This document shows, piece by piece, positions 8,833 to 18,946 of a stretch of DNA of 50,386 bases (position 1 is the first letter of the stretch; every line of letters begins with the position of its first letter). The position numbers and the translations under genes are program-made. Source of the stretch: Micrococcales bacterium (GTDB lineage: Bacteria > Actinomycetota > Actinomycetes > Actinomycetales > Cellulomonadaceae); NCBI GenBank assembly GCA_009777345.1, contig WRMB01000026.1:1-50386 (forward strand), written 5' to 3'. The notes below the pieces were generated by a model, which worked only from the letters and a program-made list of their open reading frames with translations, searched no databases and was not told where the DNA came from.

Positions 8833-10020
8833 GTGCATGTCGCCCAGGTGTCGCTCGTGGACTTCCGCTCCTACGAGCAGGTGGACGTGGCGTTCGAGCC
8901 TGGGGTGAACGCGCTGCTGGGGCCGAACGGGCAGGGGAAGACGAACCTGGTCGAGGCGGTGGGGTACCTGGCGACGCTGGCGTCGCACCGGGTGTCCGGC
9001 GATGCGCCGCTGGTCAGGGACGGGGCGGCGCGGGCGGTGGTGCGGGCCCGGGTGGCCAAGGGCGAGCGGACGGCGACCCTCGAAGTGGAGATCGCGCCGG
9101 GCAAGACCAACCGAGCCCGCATCAACGGAGGGTCGCCGGTCCGGGCGCGCCAGATCGTCGGCGTCCTGCGGCAGGTGCTGTTCGCTCCCGAAGACCTGGC
9201 GCTGGTCAAGGGCGACCCGGACGGGCGGCGGCGGTTCATGGACCAGCTGCTGGTGCAGCGCACGCCTCGGTTGGCCGGGGTGCTGAGCGACCTGGACCGG
9301 GTGCTGCGGCAGCGTTCGGCGCTGCTGAAGTCGGCGGGCGCGGCGCGGCGGGGGCGCGGCAAGGCACCCGACCTGAGCACGCTGGACGTGTGGGACGCCA
9401 AGGCTGCGCAGGTCGGGGCGCAGGTCGTCGTGGCCCGGCAGCAGCTGGTCGAGGCGTTGCGGCCTCACGTGGTCGCGGCCTACGACCAGGTCAGCGCAGG
9501 GCAGAGCGCGGTCGAGACGACGTACCGGTCGTCGCTGGACACGGTGTCGACTGAACCCTTGTACCGGCCCGCCGACCCTTGTACCGGCCCGACGGGCGAC
9601 GACCTGGAGCGCGTCGAGAGCCAGCTGCTGGCCGCTATGTCGACGCTGCGCGACAAGGAGATCGAGCGGGGGGTCAGCCTGGTCGGGCCGCAGCGCGACG
9701 ACCTGGTCCTCGGCCTCGGTGGGCGGCCCGCCAAGGGCTACGCCAGCCACGGCGAGTCGTGGTCGTTCGCCCTGGCGTTGCGGCTGGCCTCCTGGCGGCT
9801 GCTGGCCGACGACCCCATGACCGGCGACGACGCCGACCCGGTCCTGCTGCTCGACGACGTGTTCGCCGAGCTCGACACCCGGCGCCGCGACCGGCTCGCC
9901 GGGCTGGTCGCCGATGCCGCCCAGGTGATCGTCACTGCCGCGGTGCCCGATGACGTGCCCGCGGCGCTGTCCGGAGCCCGGTTCGACGTCACGGCCGGTG
10001 AGGTGACCCGTGTCCTCTGA
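8833..10020 (+). CDS. recF: DNA replication and repair protein RecF
   Basis: A 395-aa SMC-like ATPase that loads RecA at gaps. Walker A GPNGQGKT is at residues 29-36, the ABC-type signature [15 protein letters not shown] is near residue 305, and Walker [13 protein letters not shown] is near residue 338. The GTG at 8833 has no ribosome site; TAGCCT at 8821-8826 suggests a leaderless transcript. Odd: a 16-base sequence (CCCTTGTACCGGCCCG) occurs twice, 20 bases apart, at 9556 and 9576, in a variable loop ([13 protein letters not shown]). It overlaps the next gene by 11 bases. Confidence 0.96.
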   Translation: MHVAQVSLVDFRSYEQVDVAFEPGVNALLGPNGQGKTNLVEAVGYLATLASHRVSGDAPLVRDGAARAVVRARVAKGERTATLEVEIAPGKTNRARINGGSPVRARQIVGVLRQVLFAPEDLALVKGDPDGRRRFMDQLLVQRTPRLAGVLSDLDRVLRQRSALLKSAGAARRGRGKAPDLSTLDVWDAKAAQVGAQVVVARQQLVEALRPHVVAAYDQVSAGQSAVETTYRSSLDTVSTEPLYRPADPCTGPTGDDLERVESQLLAAMSTLRDKEIERGVSLVGPQRDDLVLGLGGRPAKGYASHGESWSFALALRLASWRLLADDPMTGDDADPVLLLDDVFAELDTRRRDRLAGLVADAAQVIVTAAVPDDVPAALSGARFDVTAGEVTRVL

Positions 10021-10549
10021 AGGTCCGCGCGACTCTAGCGGCCTGCCCCCGGACGGTGCCCGCCGCATCCCGCCCGAGCAGGTGGCCCGCACCGCCCTGG
10101 CCCGGGCCCGTCGGGCCGCCCGCGACCGGGGGCTGCGACCTGGTATGAACGGTACCCGCGCCGAGCCCCGGCCGGGTACCTCCGGCCCGGACGCCCGTGA
10201 CCCCCAGCTGGTCGGGGCGACCGCCCGGGCGCTGGCCGCCGACCTGGGGTGGGACGCCGACCTGCGCGCGGGGACGCTGGCCGCCCGCTGGCCGCAGGTC
10301 GTCGGACCGCAGGTCGCCGACCACTGCGAGATGGTCAGCCTCGACGCGGGGCTGCTCACCGTCCGCGCCTCGTCCACCGCCTGGAAGACCGAGCTGAGCC
10401 TGATGACGTCGGCGCTGGTCGCCCGCTGTGACGAGGCGCTGGGGGTGGGCGCGGTGGTCGAGGTCCGCGTCCTGGGCCCGGCCGGTCCAGGTTTCGGCCG
10501 GGGCCGCCTCCGGGTGGTCGGCCGGGGCCCGCGCGACACCTGGGGCTGA
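10010..10549 (+). CDS. DUF721 / DciA-like protein
   Basis: A 179-aa protein of the DUF721 family, found between recF and gyrB in most actinobacteria. Some family members (DciA) load the replicative helicase DnaB in bacteria that lack DnaC. The N-terminal third is arginine- and proline-rich. The conserved domain covers residues of about 65-165, with [47 protein letters not shown] and LNL-like hydrophobic stretches after it. The GTG start overlaps the recF stop by 11 bases, which indicates translational coupling. The helicase-loading role here is an inference. Confidence 0.85.
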   Translation: MSSEGPRDSSGLPPDGARRIPPEQVARTALARARRAARDRGLRPGMNGTRAEPRPGTSGPDARDPQLVGATARALAADLGWDADLRAGTLAARWPQVVGPQVADHCEMVSLDAGLLTVRASSTAWKTELSLMTSALVARCDEALGVGAVVEVRVLGPAGPGFGRGRLRVVGRGPRDTWG

Positions 10550-10757
10550 CCGACGGGCGCGGCGGCAGGCCGCCGACGGCAGGTGAAAGGGCGGCTGGCG
10601 GGTAGACTGGGACCGTCGTCTCGGCCCGTCCGCGACGGCCAGATCGCGCGAACATGAGCGTTGTGGAGTGATCCGCTGTCCGAGGTCTCGGCAGGCAGCC
10701 CTCCCCCCGTCCTCGGTCTCGTCGCGAGAGTCCGAGCGACGAGGAGAACCACTACCA

Positions 10758-12773
10758 GTGGCTGACGACACCCAGACCGTGCCGACCCAGGCTGGGGCCT
10801 ACGACGCCAGCGCGATCACCGTGCTGGAAGGTCTGGAGGCGGTACGCAAGCGACCTGGGATGTATATCGGCTCCACCGGAGAGCGCGGGCTGCACCACCT
10901 GGTCTACGAGGTTGTGGACAACTCTGTGGACGAGGCGCTGGCCGGGCATGCTACGAACATCGAGGTCACGCTGCTGTCCGACGGTGCTGTCCGGGTGGTG
11001 GACGACGGTCGCGGCATCCCTGTGGATATCGTCGAGTCCGAGGGCAGGCCAGCGGTCGAGGTGGTGCTGACCGTGCTGCACGCCGGGGGCAAGTTCGGCG
11101 GCGGCGGGTACGCGGTGTCCGGCGGGCTGCACGGCGTGGGGGTGTCCGTCGTCAACGCGCTGTCGTCGCGACTCGAGGTCGAGGTGCACAACGCCGGGCA
11201 CGTCTGGCGCCAGGCGTTCGCGCGCGGCGGGCCGACCGCGCCGCTGGCCCAGGGCGAGGCCGTCAGCACCACCGGTACGACGGTGACCTTCTGGGCCGAC
11301 CCGGAGATCTTCGAGACCACGGACTACGACTTCGAGACGCTGCGCACCCGGTTCCAGCAGATGGCCTTCCTCAACAAGGGCCTGCGGATCACCCTGACCG
11401 ACGAGCGCCCCGCGCACCTGGGCACCGACGACGAGGTGACCGACGACCCGGCCAGCCAGACCGGTGTCCCCCGCACCGTCAGCTACTGCTACTCCGGCGG
11501 GCTCGTCGACTACGTCCGGCACCTCAACCGCACCAAGAAGTACGAGCCGGTCCACCCCGAGGTCATCGACTTCGAGGCCGAGGACACCGGACGACGGATC
11601 AGCGTCGAGATCGCCATGCAGTGGACCGGGTCATACGCCGAGTCGGTGCACACCTACGCCAACACTATCTCCACCACCGAGGGCGGCACCCACGAAGAGG
11701 GTTTCCGGGCCGCGATGACGGCCCTGGTCAACCGCTACGCCCGGGACAAGGGCCTGCTCAAGGAGAAAGACGCCAACCTGACCGGCGACGACGTGCGCGA
11801 AGGTCTCACCGCGGTCGTCTCCGTCAAGCTCGGCGAACCGCAGTTCGAGGGGCAGACCAAGACCAAGCTGGGCAATACCGAGGCCAAGACCTTCGTGCAG
11901 AAAGTGGTCAACGAACGGCTCGGCGACTGGCTGGACGCCCACCCCGGCGAGGCCAAGGACGTCATCCGCAAGGCCATCCAGGCCTCCGTGGCCCGCATGG
12001 CCGCCCGCAAGGCCCGCGAGGGCGCCCGCCGCAAGGGCCTGCTGGAGTCTGGCGGTATGCCCGGCAAGCTAAAAGACTGCCAGTCGAACAATCCCGAGGA
12101 GTGCGAGGTCTTCATCGTCGAGGGCGACTCGGCCGGTGGTTCAGCGGTCCGCGGCCGGGACCCGCACCGGCAGGCGATCCTGCCGATCCGCGGCAAGATC
12201 CTCAACGTCGAACGGGCCCGCCTGGACAAGGCACTGGGCAACAAAGAGGTCGAGTCCCTGATCACGGCGTTCGGCACCGGTATCGGCGAGGACTTCGACA
12301 TCGGGCGCCTGCGGTACCACAAGATCGTGCTCATGGCCGATGCCGACGTGGACGGCCAGCACATCCGCACCCTGCTGCTCACCCTGCTGTTCCGGTACAT
12401 GCCCGAGCTCATCACCGGCGGCCACGTCTACATGGCCCAGCCGCCGCTGTACCGGATCAAGTGGTCCAACGCCCCGCACGACTACGTGTACTCCGACCGG
12501 GAACGCGACGTGGTGGTGGCCGACGGCCAGGCCAACGGTCGTCGGCTGCCCAAGGAGGGCGGTATCCAGCGGTACAAAGGTCTGGGCGAGATGGACTACA
12601 CCGAGCTGTGGGACACCACCATGGACCCGGCCAACCGCACGCTGCTGCAGGTCACCCTGGACGAGGCCGCCGCGGCCGACGAGATCTTCACCGTGCTGAT
12701 GGGCGACGACGTGGAGTCGCGCCGCTCGTTCATCCAGCACAACGCCAAGGACGTCCGCTTCCTCGACATCTGA
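10758..12773 (+). CDS. gyrB: DNA gyrase subunit B
   Basis: A 671-aa ATPase subunit of gyrase. The GHKL ATP-binding domain begins at [21 protein letters not shown] with [10 protein letters not shown] and the lid [15 protein letters not shown]. The transducer follows. The TOPRIM domain carries [12 protein letters not shown] and [14 protein letters not shown], and the tail ends [13 protein letters not shown]. The frame is open to 10668, but GTG 10758 is chosen because GAGGAGAACC lies just upstream and the protein then has the usual length. It is followed by gyrA after 31 bases, as one transcription unit. Confidence 0.97.
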   Translation: MADDTQTVPTQAGAYDASAITVLEGLEAVRKRPGMYIGSTGERGLHHLVYEVVDNSVDEALAGHATNIEVTLLSDGAVRVVDDGRGIPVDIVESEGRPAVEVVLTVLHAGGKFGGGGYAVSGGLHGVGVSVVNALSSRLEVEVHNAGHVWRQAFARGGPTAPLAQGEAVSTTGTTVTFWADPEIFETTDYDFETLRTRFQQMAFLNKGLRITLTDERPAHLGTDDEVTDDPASQTGVPRTVSYCYSGGLVDYVRHLNRTKKYEPVHPEVIDFEAEDTGRRISVEIAMQWTGSYAESVHTYANTISTTEGGTHEEGFRAAMTALVNRYARDKGLLKEKDANLTGDDVREGLTAVVSVKLGEPQFEGQTKTKLGNTEAKTFVQKVVNERLGDWLDAHPGEAKDVIRKAIQASVARMAARKAREGARRKGLLESGGMPGKLKDCQSNNPEECEVFIVEGDSAGGSAVRGRDPHRQAILPIRGKILNVERARLDKALGNKEVESLITAFGTGIGEDFDIGRLRYHKIVLMADADVDGQHIRTLLLTLLFRYMPELITGGHVYMAQPPLYRIKWSNAPHDYVYSDRERDVVVADGQANGRRLPKEGGIQRYKGLGEMDYTELWDTTMDPANRTLLQVTLDEAAAADEIFTVLMGDDVESRRSFIQHNAKDVRFLDI

Positions 12774-12804
12774 CCATGCAAACGTACGTACGAAAAGAGC
12801 GACG

Positions 12805-15396
12805 GTGAGCGAAACTCCGGACAGCGGAACTCCCGATATCCACGGTCGTATCGACCAGGTAGACCTCCAGCTGGAGATGCAGCGGTCGTACCTGGACTAC
12901 GCCATGGCCGTTATCGTCGGACGGGCCCTGCCCGATGTCCGGGACGGCCTCAAACCGGTGCACCGGCGCGTCCTGTACGCCATGTACGACGGCGGCTACC
13001 GGCCCGACCGGCAGTTCTCCAAGTGCACCCGCGTGGTCGGCGACGTCATGGGCAAGTACCACCCGCACGGCGACTCGGCGATCTACGACGCCCTGGTCCG
13101 TCTGGTGCAGGACTGGTCGATGCGCTACCCGCTGGTTGCCGGGCAGGGCAACTTCGGCTCCCCCGGCGACGATCCCGCCGCCGCACCGCGGTACACCGAG
13201 TGCCGCATGGCGCCGCTGGCCATGGAGATGGTCCGCGATATCGACGAGGACTCGGTCGACTTCACCGACAACTACGACGGGCGGATCCAAGAACCCGTCG
13301 TCCTGCCCAGCCGGTTCCCTAACCTGCTGGTCAACGGTTCGTCCGGGATCGCCGTCGGGATGGCCACCAATATCCCGCCGCACAACCTGCGCGAGGTCGC
13401 CTCTGGTGTCCAGTGGTACCTCGACCACCCCGACGCCAGCCCCGAAGAGCTGCTCGAGGCGCTCCTGGAGCGGATCAAGGGCCCCGACTTCCCCACGGCC
13501 GCCACCGTCCTGGGCCACCGGGCCATCGAGGACGCCTACCGCACCGGCCGCGGCTCGATCACCATGCGGGCCGTGGTCGAGGTCGAAGAGATCCAGGGCC
13601 GGACCTGCCTGGTGGTCACCGAGCTGCCGTACCAGGTCAACCCCGACTCGCTGGCCAGCAAGATCGCCGAGCTGGTGAAGGACAACCGGGTCCAGGGCAT
13701 CGCCGACCTGCGCGACGAGACGTCCGGCCGCACCGGTCAGCGCCTGGTCATCGTGCTCAAGCGTGACGCCGTGGCCAAGGTCGTGCTGAACAACCTCTAC
13801 AAGCACACCCAGCTGCAGGAGACCTTCGGCGCCAACATGCTGGCCCTGGTCGACGGGGTGCCCCGGACGCTCAGTATCGACGCTTTCGTCCGCCACTGGA
13901 CGACGCACCAGCTCGAGGTCATCCGGCGGCGCACCGAGCACCGCCTGGCCGCCGCCGAGCGCGAGATCCACATCTTCCGCGGCTATCTCAAGGCCCTGGA
14001 CCAGATGGACGCGGTCATCGCGCTGATCCGGGCCTCGGCCAGCGCCGAGGCCGCCCGCGAGGGCCTGAAAGACCTGCTCGACATCGACGACGAGCAGGCC
14101 ACCGCGATCCTGCGCATGCAGCTGCGCCAGCTGGCCGCGCTGGAGCGCCAGGCCATCTTGGACAAGCACGCCGAGCTCGAGGCGGCCATCGCCGAGTTCC
14201 GGGCCATCCTGGCCGATGTCGGCCGTCAGCGGCAGATCGTCTCCGAAGAGCTGGCCGCCATCGTCGACCGGTACGGCGACGACCGTCGCACCAGGATCCT
14301 GCCGTTCGACGGCGAGGTGAACATCGAAGACCTCATCGCCGAAGAAGAGGTCGTCGTCACCATCACCCGCGGCGGCTACGCCAAGCGCACCCGGTCCGAC
14401 AGCTACAAGGCCCAGCACCGCGGCGGCAAAGGGGTGCGCGGCGCCCAGCTGCGCCAGGACGATATCGTCGACCACTTCTTCGTCACCACCACCCACCACT
14501 GGTTGCTGTTCTTCACCAACCTGGGTCGGGTGTACCGGGCCAAGGCCTACGAGCTGCCCGAAGGCGGTCGCGACGCCAAGGGTCAGCACGTGGCGAACCT
14601 GCTGGCCTTCCAGCCCGGGGAGACCATCGCGCAGGTGCTGGACCTGCGCGACTACGACGCCGCCCAGTACCTGGTGCTGGCCACCCGGCGCGGCCTGGTC
14701 AAGAAGACCCGGCTGCGCGACTACGACTCCAACCGCAGCGGCGGTGTCATCGCCATCAACCTGCGCGAGGACGACGACGGGGCCGCCGACGAGGTGGTCG
14801 CCGCCCGGCTGGTCGACCCGGCGCAGGACATCGTCCTGGTCTCCCGCAAGGGCCAGTCGCTGCGTTTCACCGCCACCGACGAGATGCTGCGCCCCATGGG
14901 CCGGGCCACCTCCGGGGTCACCGGTATGAAGTTCCGCACCGACGACGAGCTGCTGGCCATGGACGTGGTGCGCGACGAGGCGTCCCTGTTCACCGTCACC
15001 GAGGGCGGGACCGCCAAGCGCACCGTGCTGTCGACCGACAACTACCGCCAGCAGGGCCGCGCCGGGCTGGGCATCCGGGTGGCGAACCTGCCCGGACGGG
15101 GCGGCGACCTGGTCGGCGCGCTCGTCGTCGACCCCGACGACGAGGTGCTCGTCATCATGGAACGCGGCAAGATCGTGCGCTCCGCGGTGGCCGAGGTCAA
15201 CGAGACCGGGCGCACCACCCAGGGGGTGATTTTCGCGAAACCCGACGCCGGAGACCGGATCATCGCGATCGCACGCAATACTGAGCGCCATCTGGGCGAA
15301 GATGCAGCTACCGTGGAGGGTGCCACGGCAGCACCCGACAGCCGGGTGTCCGGCGGACCCGTGGCCGACGAGCACGCCGGGGAGGAGGACGCATGA
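12805..15396 (+). CDS. gyrA: DNA gyrase subunit A
   Basis: An 863-aa breakage-reunion subunit. The catalytic tyrosine is Y130 in PRYTECRMA. The quinolone-resistance region reads [18 protein letters not shown] with S91 and D95, the susceptible-type residues. Coiled-coil and C-gate regions follow. The C-terminal beta-pinwheel carries a GyrA-box variant (QHRGGKG) that wraps DNA. The start is GTG 12805. The last four bases overlap the start of the DUF3566 gene. Confidence 0.97.
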   Translation: MSETPDSGTPDIHGRIDQVDLQLEMQRSYLDYAMAVIVGRALPDVRDGLKPVHRRVLYAMYDGGYRPDRQFSKCTRVVGDVMGKYHPHGDSAIYDALVRLVQDWSMRYPLVAGQGNFGSPGDDPAAAPRYTECRMAPLAMEMVRDIDEDSVDFTDNYDGRIQEPVVLPSRFPNLLVNGSSGIAVGMATNIPPHNLREVASGVQWYLDHPDASPEELLEALLERIKGPDFPTAATVLGHRAIEDAYRTGRGSITMRAVVEVEEIQGRTCLVVTELPYQVNPDSLASKIAELVKDNRVQGIADLRDETSGRTGQRLVIVLKRDAVAKVVLNNLYKHTQLQETFGANMLALVDGVPRTLSIDAFVRHWTTHQLEVIRRRTEHRLAAAEREIHIFRGYLKALDQMDAVIALIRASASAEAAREGLKDLLDIDDEQATAILRMQLRQLAALERQAILDKHAELEAAIAEFRAILADVGRQRQIVSEELAAIVDRYGDDRRTRILPFDGEVNIEDLIAEEEVVVTITRGGYAKRTRSDSYKAQHRGGKGVRGAQLRQDDIVDHFFVTTTHHWLLFFTNLGRVYRAKAYELPEGGRDAKGQHVANLLAFQPGETIAQVLDLRDYDAAQYLVLATRRGLVKKTRLRDYDSNRSGGVIAINLREDDDGAADEVVAARLVDPAQDIVLVSRKGQSLRFTATDEMLRPMGRATSGVTGMKFRTDDELLAMDVVRDEASLFTVTEGGTAKRTVLSTDNYRQQGRAGLGIRVANLPGRGGDLVGALVVDPDDEVLVIMERGKIVRSAVAEVNETGRTTQGVIFAKPDAGDRIIAIARNTERHLGEDAATVEGATAAPDSRVSGGPVADEHAGEEDA

Positions 15397-16172
15397 CAGA
15401 GACGCCGCCCAGCACCGTGGGCCCCCCACCGGGTGTCGTCTCGGTGAACGATATGCGGTCCGCCGACGAGACGATGAAGATCTCCCCGCCGTCCAGACCA
15501 GACGTACCGGTCGCCGAACGCGAGGAAGCCGCTACCCCGCTCGGAGCGGCGGTCGAGGCGACCACGGGATGGCTCAAGAAGGTCTCCTACGCCACGACAG
15601 CGCGGGTGTCTTCGGCGTACGCTGCAGCTGCCCGGTCAGACAGCGAGGAGGCCGCCATGGCCGCAGCGAGCATGCAAGCACCACCGGTTGGCATGCCTCC
15701 CCCTGTCGCGGGATGGCCAGCCGAACCCGTCGTCGCCCCGCCCGTCGACGTCCCGGCACCCGTGGTCGGTCCCACCATCGGCTCCGCCGTGGCGCAGGGC
15801 AACAACGTCGGCCCGCGCCGCGTGCGGCTCGTCATGGCCCGGGTCGACCCGTGGTCGGCGATGAAGCTGTCGTTCCTCATGTCGTTCGCCCTGGGGATCA
15901 TGAGCGTCATCGCCGCCGCCGCCATGTGGCTGGCCCTCGACGGGCTCCAGGTGTTCGCCAAGATCGAAGACCTCGTCTCCCAGGTCACCAGCGCTGACGG
16001 CGCCGCGACGGTCATGAGCTACTTCGGCTTCGGCAAGGTCCTCGCCAGCGCCATGCTCGTCGGGGTGATCGACGTGTTCCTGATCACCGCGCTCGGCACC
16101 ATCGCCGCCTTCCTCTACAACATCGTCGCAGCCCTGGTCGGCGGCCTGCACGTCTCTGTCACCGACGAGTAA
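15393..16172 (+). CDS. DUF3566 membrane protein
   Basis: A 259-aa protein found next to gyrA across actinobacteria. The first 135 residues are proline- and alanine-rich and probably disordered. The DUF3566 domain follows ([47 protein letters not shown]) with one membrane segment near residues 160-185. A second membrane segment lies near 215-245 ([34 protein letters not shown]). The function is unknown. It overlaps gyrA by four bases and precedes tRNA-Ile, the conserved order. Confidence 0.9.
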   Translation: MTETPPSTVGPPPGVVSVNDMRSADETMKISPPSRPDVPVAEREEAATPLGAAVEATTGWLKKVSYATTARVSSAYAAAARSDSEEAAMAAASMQAPPVGMPPPVAGWPAEPVVAPPVDVPAPVVGPTIGSAVAQGNNVGPRRVRLVMARVDPWSAMKLSFLMSFALGIMSVIAAAAMWLALDGLQVFAKIEDLVSQVTSADGAATVMSYFGFGKVLASAMLVGVIDVFLITALGTIAAFLYNIVAALVGGLHVSVTDE

Positions 16173-16230
16173 GACGAGTGAAACCAGCTTGGCGTCCTAC
16201 TCCCCCACAAGGTAGTCTCACCAGGCGCAC

Positions 16231-16304
16231 GGGCCTATAGCTCAGACGGTTAGAGCGCTTCCCTGATAAGGAAGAGGTCACAGGTTCAAGTCCTGTTAGG
16301 CCCA
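16231..16304 (+). tRNA. tRNA-Ile (anticodon GAT)
   Basis: A 74-nt cloverleaf. The acceptor GGGCCTA pairs with TAGGCCC, the D-arm contains AGCTCAGACGGTTAGAGC, the anticodon loop is CTGATAA, the T-arm is ACAGG TTCAAGT CCTGT, and the discriminator is A. No CCA is encoded. The position downstream of gyrA and DUF3566 is standard. Confidence 0.97.
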
Positions 16305-16570
16305 CGAGATCGATGAGCGGCGTGTGCCTGCCGACAGCGCAGGCCGGGTCGCTCTCGTCATGTCTGGCGAGGCCCAGCCTCGCGCTCGCACGGGGCAAGC
16401 CCCCGTGACCCCCACCGTGACGGGTTGGGCGTTCGAGTCGAGTCCACGAGGCCGCTGGGTGCTCTGTGCTCGCTTACGGTGAGCCGGGCGCCCCCGGACC
16501 CCTCGGTCGTACCGACCTTCGTGGTGACATGGTTGGGTCGGTGAGTCCTGTCGGGTTCCGTGGCTGGACC
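16305..16570. other. intergenic stretch after tRNA-Ile
   Basis: No gene is supported. A minus-strand frame crossing tRNA-Ile is an antisense artefact. The stretch leads into the palindrome and repeats that precede the first Schlafen-type gene. Confidence 0.5.
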
Positions 16571-16634
16571 GCGAGATACGAGGTCGACACGAGGCGCGAG
16601 GTTACAACCTCGTGCCTCGTGCCTGGTCTCGTAC
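16571..16634. repeat. imperfect palindrome upstream of Schlafen-type gene 1
   Basis: Inner arms at 16588-16603 and 16606-16621 are complementary over 16 bases with one mismatch. Outer TACGAG (16577-16582) faces CTCGTA (16628-16633). The repeated word is ACGAGG. A longer, cleaner palindrome of the same word lies upstream of the paralogous gene at 40078-40143. Confidence 0.75.
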
Positions 16635-16663
16635 TTCGCCGCACATCGTCCGCGCTGAAGTAC

Positions 16664-16732
16664 CTAGTGACACGTTGGTGACACATCTACGGACTGATGA
16701 CATGCTAGTGACGTCCGGAGTACGCTAGTGAC
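16664..16732 (+). promoter_or_regulatory. phased GTGAC direct repeats and promoter of Schlafen-type gene 1
   Basis: Five related 8-mers occur: CTAGTGAC at 16664, 16705 and 16725, TTGGTGAC at 16675 and CTGATGAC at 16694. Steps are 11, 19, 11 and 20 bases, close to whole helical turns. The last repeat abuts the ATG at 16733. TACGCT at 16721-16726 fits a -10 element for a leaderless transcript, so a protein bound to the repeats would block the promoter (inference). Confidence 0.65.
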
Positions 16733-18160
16733 ATGGATCTTGTCGCTATGGTGTCGCTGCTGCGGGCCGAGGGCAGTGATACGGCTGAGGTCGAGGCCAA
16801 GTCGGCACGGGGTGGTCTGCCGCAGAACACGGCGAACCTGCTGTCGGGCTTCGCCAACCGTCCCGGGGGTGGAACCATCATCCTCGGGCTGGACGAGGCA
16901 CACGGGTTCGCGGCGGGCGGCGTGTACGACGTCAAGGCAGCCCAGCAGGCCGTCGTGCAAGTGGCACGGCAGGCGTTGGAGCCGCCGGTCCAGGTCACGA
17001 CCGAGACGGTGCCATTCGAGGGGCAACGACTTGTGGTCGTGCAGGTGGTAGAGGCGCAGGCCCTAGCCAAGCCAGTCCGGGTCAGGGCCTCGGGCATCGC
17101 GTACCTGCGTCAGTACGACGGGACGTTCCCGTTGTCCCAGGTCGAAGAACAAGCCTTCGTCGCGGCCAGGACCCAGCCGTCTTACGACCGCGCTCCGGTT
17201 CCGGGCACGTCGGTCTCAGACCTGGACCCGGCGGCTGTGGCCGCCTTCGTCCGTACCCGGCGCGGACAGTCGTCGGTGTTCGCCGGGTGGGGCGACGCCG
17301 AGGTCCTGCGCCACGCCGGGGTCGTCACCGACGACAGCGACGTGACTGTCGCGGGTCTTCTCGCTCTGGGTCTTGTGCCCCAGAGCTGTTATCCGTCCCT
17401 GTCGGTCCAGGCGTCGAGCTGGAACGGCCGAGCCCGTGGTGCGCAGTCGAAGGTCCTGGACTCAGCGGTCATCGAGGGACCTGTGCCGTCGATGCTCGAC
17501 GACGCCCTGGCGTGGGTGACCCGCAACACGGCCGCACGCATCGTGGACGATAGTGGCGACCTGTACGACGAGCCGGAGTTCCCCGAGCGGGCCGTACGAG
17601 AGCTGGTCGCCAACGCGCTGATCCACCGCGACCTGGGCCCGCACGCCCTCGGTCGGTATATCAGCCTTACCCTCGAGCCAGGCCGACTGACGATCACCAA
17701 CCCGGGCGGTCTGTACGGGGTGAGCGTAGTCGCGCTGGGTCACACCGACTCCAGCCTGCGCAACGGGTGGCTCGCATCGATCCTGATGAGCGTCCGTTCC
17801 CCAGGCGGTGCGAGGGTGATCGAACGACTCGGCTCAGGCATCCCCGCCGCGCGTGACGCCATGCGCCGCGCGAACCTGCCCCAGCCTCAGTTCTTCGACA
17901 CGGGCCTCTCCTTCACCGCACGACTGTCCTCCACCCCGGAGGCAGCTTACCGGTCGAGCCGTCCGCCGTCCACCGTCCAGAAGACCGTCCTGGCAGCCCT
18001 GACCCCGGTGCCGTCGACCACCACCGAGATCGCACGACGCTCCGGCCTGACCCTCCGCCAGACCCGCCACGCCCTGAAGTCGCTGACGGCGACCGGCCAG
18101 GTCACCACCGACGGCGCGCTCCGCAACACCGGCTACTACCTGACCGCCGCACCAGCCTGA
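16733..18160 (+). CDS. Schlafen AlbA_2 / RecG-C-like ATP-binding protein 1
   Basis: A 475-aa protein. Residues of about 15-130 form an AlbA_2 (Schlafen) domain: VEAKSARGGLPQNTANLLSGFANRPGGGTIILGLDE. Residues of about 240-380 form the GHKL-like ATP-binding domain annotated as RecG C-terminal or HATPase_c_4 (FPERAVRELVANALIHRDLG, then LTITNPGGLYG). Residues 410-470 are a winged helix (TTEIARRSGLTLRQTRHALKSL). Such proteins are usually annotated as transcriptional regulators, and some Schlafen-family proteins act in nucleic-acid cleavage or defence. It shares its whole architecture with the protein at 38406-39884. It is inserted between tRNA-Ile and DLW-39, which are normally close. There is no ribosome site, so it is probably leaderless. 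Confidence 0.82.
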   Translation: MDLVAMVSLLRAEGSDTAEVEAKSARGGLPQNTANLLSGFANRPGGGTIILGLDEAHGFAAGGVYDVKAAQQAVVQVARQALEPPVQVTTETVPFEGQRLVVVQVVEAQALAKPVRVRASGIAYLRQYDGTFPLSQVEEQAFVAARTQPSYDRAPVPGTSVSDLDPAAVAAFVRTRRGQSSVFAGWGDAEVLRHAGVVTDDSDVTVAGLLALGLVPQSCYPSLSVQASSWNGRARGAQSKVLDSAVIEGPVPSMLDDALAWVTRNTAARIVDDSGDLYDEPEFPERAVRELVANALIHRDLGPHALGRYISLTLEPGRLTITNPGGLYGVSVVALGHTDSSLRNGWLASILMSVRSPGGARVIERLGSGIPAARDAMRRANLPQPQFFDTGLSFTARLSSTPEAAYRSSRPPSTVQKTVLAALTPVPSTTTEIARRSGLTLRQTRHALKSLTATGQVTTDGALRNTGYYLTAAPA

Positions 18161-18275
18161 TATCAGGAACGGCGGTGGACGAGGACGAACGACCCTTCGG
18201 GTGGTGAGTTAGGCAAGGCCGGATCGGTCGGGTACCGTCTGGGGGTCGGCCCAGAGCTCGGAGCTGGAGGTACTG

Positions 18276-18392
18276 ATGAAGAAGCTGCTCGTACTGGCGG
18301 CGGTCGCCGGGATCGGGTACCTGGCGTACCGGCGGTTCGTCCAGGACCAGGACGAACGCGATCTGTGGGCCGAGGTCACCGACAACCTCTGA
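18276..18392 (+). CDS. DLW-39 family small protein
   Basis: A 38-aa peptide reading MKKLLVLAAVAGIGYLAY, then RRFVQDQDERDLWAEVTDNL. It contains the DLW motif that names this actinobacterial family and one hydrophobic N-terminal segment, so it is probably membrane-attached. GGAGGTACTG before the ATG is a strong ribosome site. It always sits near gyrA and tRNA-Ala, and its function is unknown. Confidence 0.9.
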   Translation: MKKLLVLAAVAGIGYLAYRRFVQDQDERDLWAEVTDNL

Positions 18393-18407
18393 GGTGGCCC
18401 GCCCCTC

Positions 18408-18480
18408 GGGGCCGTGGCGCAACTGGTAGCGCACCTGCTTTGCAAGCAGGGGGTTGCGGGTTCGAGTCCCGTCGGCTCCA
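18408..18480 (+). tRNA. tRNA-Ala (anticodon TGC)
   Basis: A 73-nt cloverleaf. The acceptor GGGGCCG pairs with CGGCTCC (one G-T wobble), the anticodon stem-loop is CCTGC TTTGCAA GCAGG, and the T-arm is GCGGG TTCGAGT CCCGT. The discriminator A is followed by an encoded CCA at 18481-18483. Confidence 0.97.
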
Positions 18481-18654
18481 CCACATCTGACCTGCGAAGA
18501 TACATTCGCCGGTTCGCCAAGTTGGTCTCTTGAGACCGTCAGACCTGACGATGTGCCTGACGAGCGTCCCTGTGCACGGCGTGTCTGTGGTCCTGGGTAC
18601 AGTCGGGTCGTCGAACACGCATTCGACCATGTCGGGTGCGTGTCGGTGTGGCGT

Positions 18655-18702
18655 TTTGACGTCTGGACGTCAAATCAGGTAGTTTGACGTCTGGACGTCA
18701 AA
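18655..18702. promoter_or_regulatory. twin palindromic operators of the restriction-modification locus
   Basis: TTTGACGTCTGGACGTCAAA occurs twice without change, at 18655-18674 and 18683-18702, with 28 bases between centres. Each copy is an inverted repeat with a two-base centre. They end 19 bases before the ATG of the small helix-turn-helix gene. The arrangement resembles the paired C-boxes of controller-protein restriction systems. Confidence 0.8.
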
Positions 18703-18721
18703 CTCTCGCGGAGGTGGTTCT

Positions 18722-18946
18722 ATGGCAGAGCGGCAACGGCCGGGTGAGGTGCGCGATGCGATCCTCGGCTTCTACCGGGATCTGGACACGGCGGACGCGT
18801 CTGTCGCCGATGTCGTCGCAGGGGTGGGGGAGCGGCTCGGCCGGCCGGTCGCGGAGTCCTCTGTGCGGTCCTACCTCGGGCTCAACACTCCGGGGACCTT
18901 CGAGCGCACCGGTCGCGGCCGGTACGCCCTGGTCGGTCGGCGATGA
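18722..18946 (+). CDS. small winged-helix protein, candidate controller of the R-M locus
   Basis: A 74-aa protein. The pattern ADVVAGVGERLGRPVAESSVRSYLGLNTPGTFERTGRGRYAL reads as a short winged helix: recognition helix SSVRSYL, then a wing ending GRGRYAL. Related segments precede or are fused to DNA methyltransferases in other bacteria. GGAGGTGG upstream is a clear ribosome site. The gene overlaps the methyltransferase start by four bases (ATGA). With the twin palindromes just upstream, autoregulation of the operon is likely (inference). It is not a classical HTH_3 C-protein. Confidence 0.72.
   Translation: MAERQRPGEVRDAILGFYRDLDTADASVADVVAGVGERLGRPVAESSVRSYLGLNTPGTFERTGRGRYALVGRR

Noticed and set aside
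12730..15429. 899-codon minus-strand frame opposite gyrA
   Set aside because: It is a mirror of high-GC third positions of gyrA, with Val/Gly/Asp-rich composition and no motifs.
16159..16398. Minus-strand frame containing GLEPVTSSLSGKRSNRLSYRP
   Set aside because: It is the antisense of tRNA-Ile, a known annotation artefact, with no coding evidence outside the tRNA.
18209..18520. Minus-strand frame containing GLEPATPCLQSRCATSCATAP
   Set aside because: It is the antisense of tRNA-Ala and has the same artefact pattern.
18655..18702. GACGTC as the recognition site of the restriction system
   Set aside because: GACGTC occurs at many other places in the window (for example near 5883 and 15748) and nothing in the enzymes fixes the site. 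It is kept only as a question.
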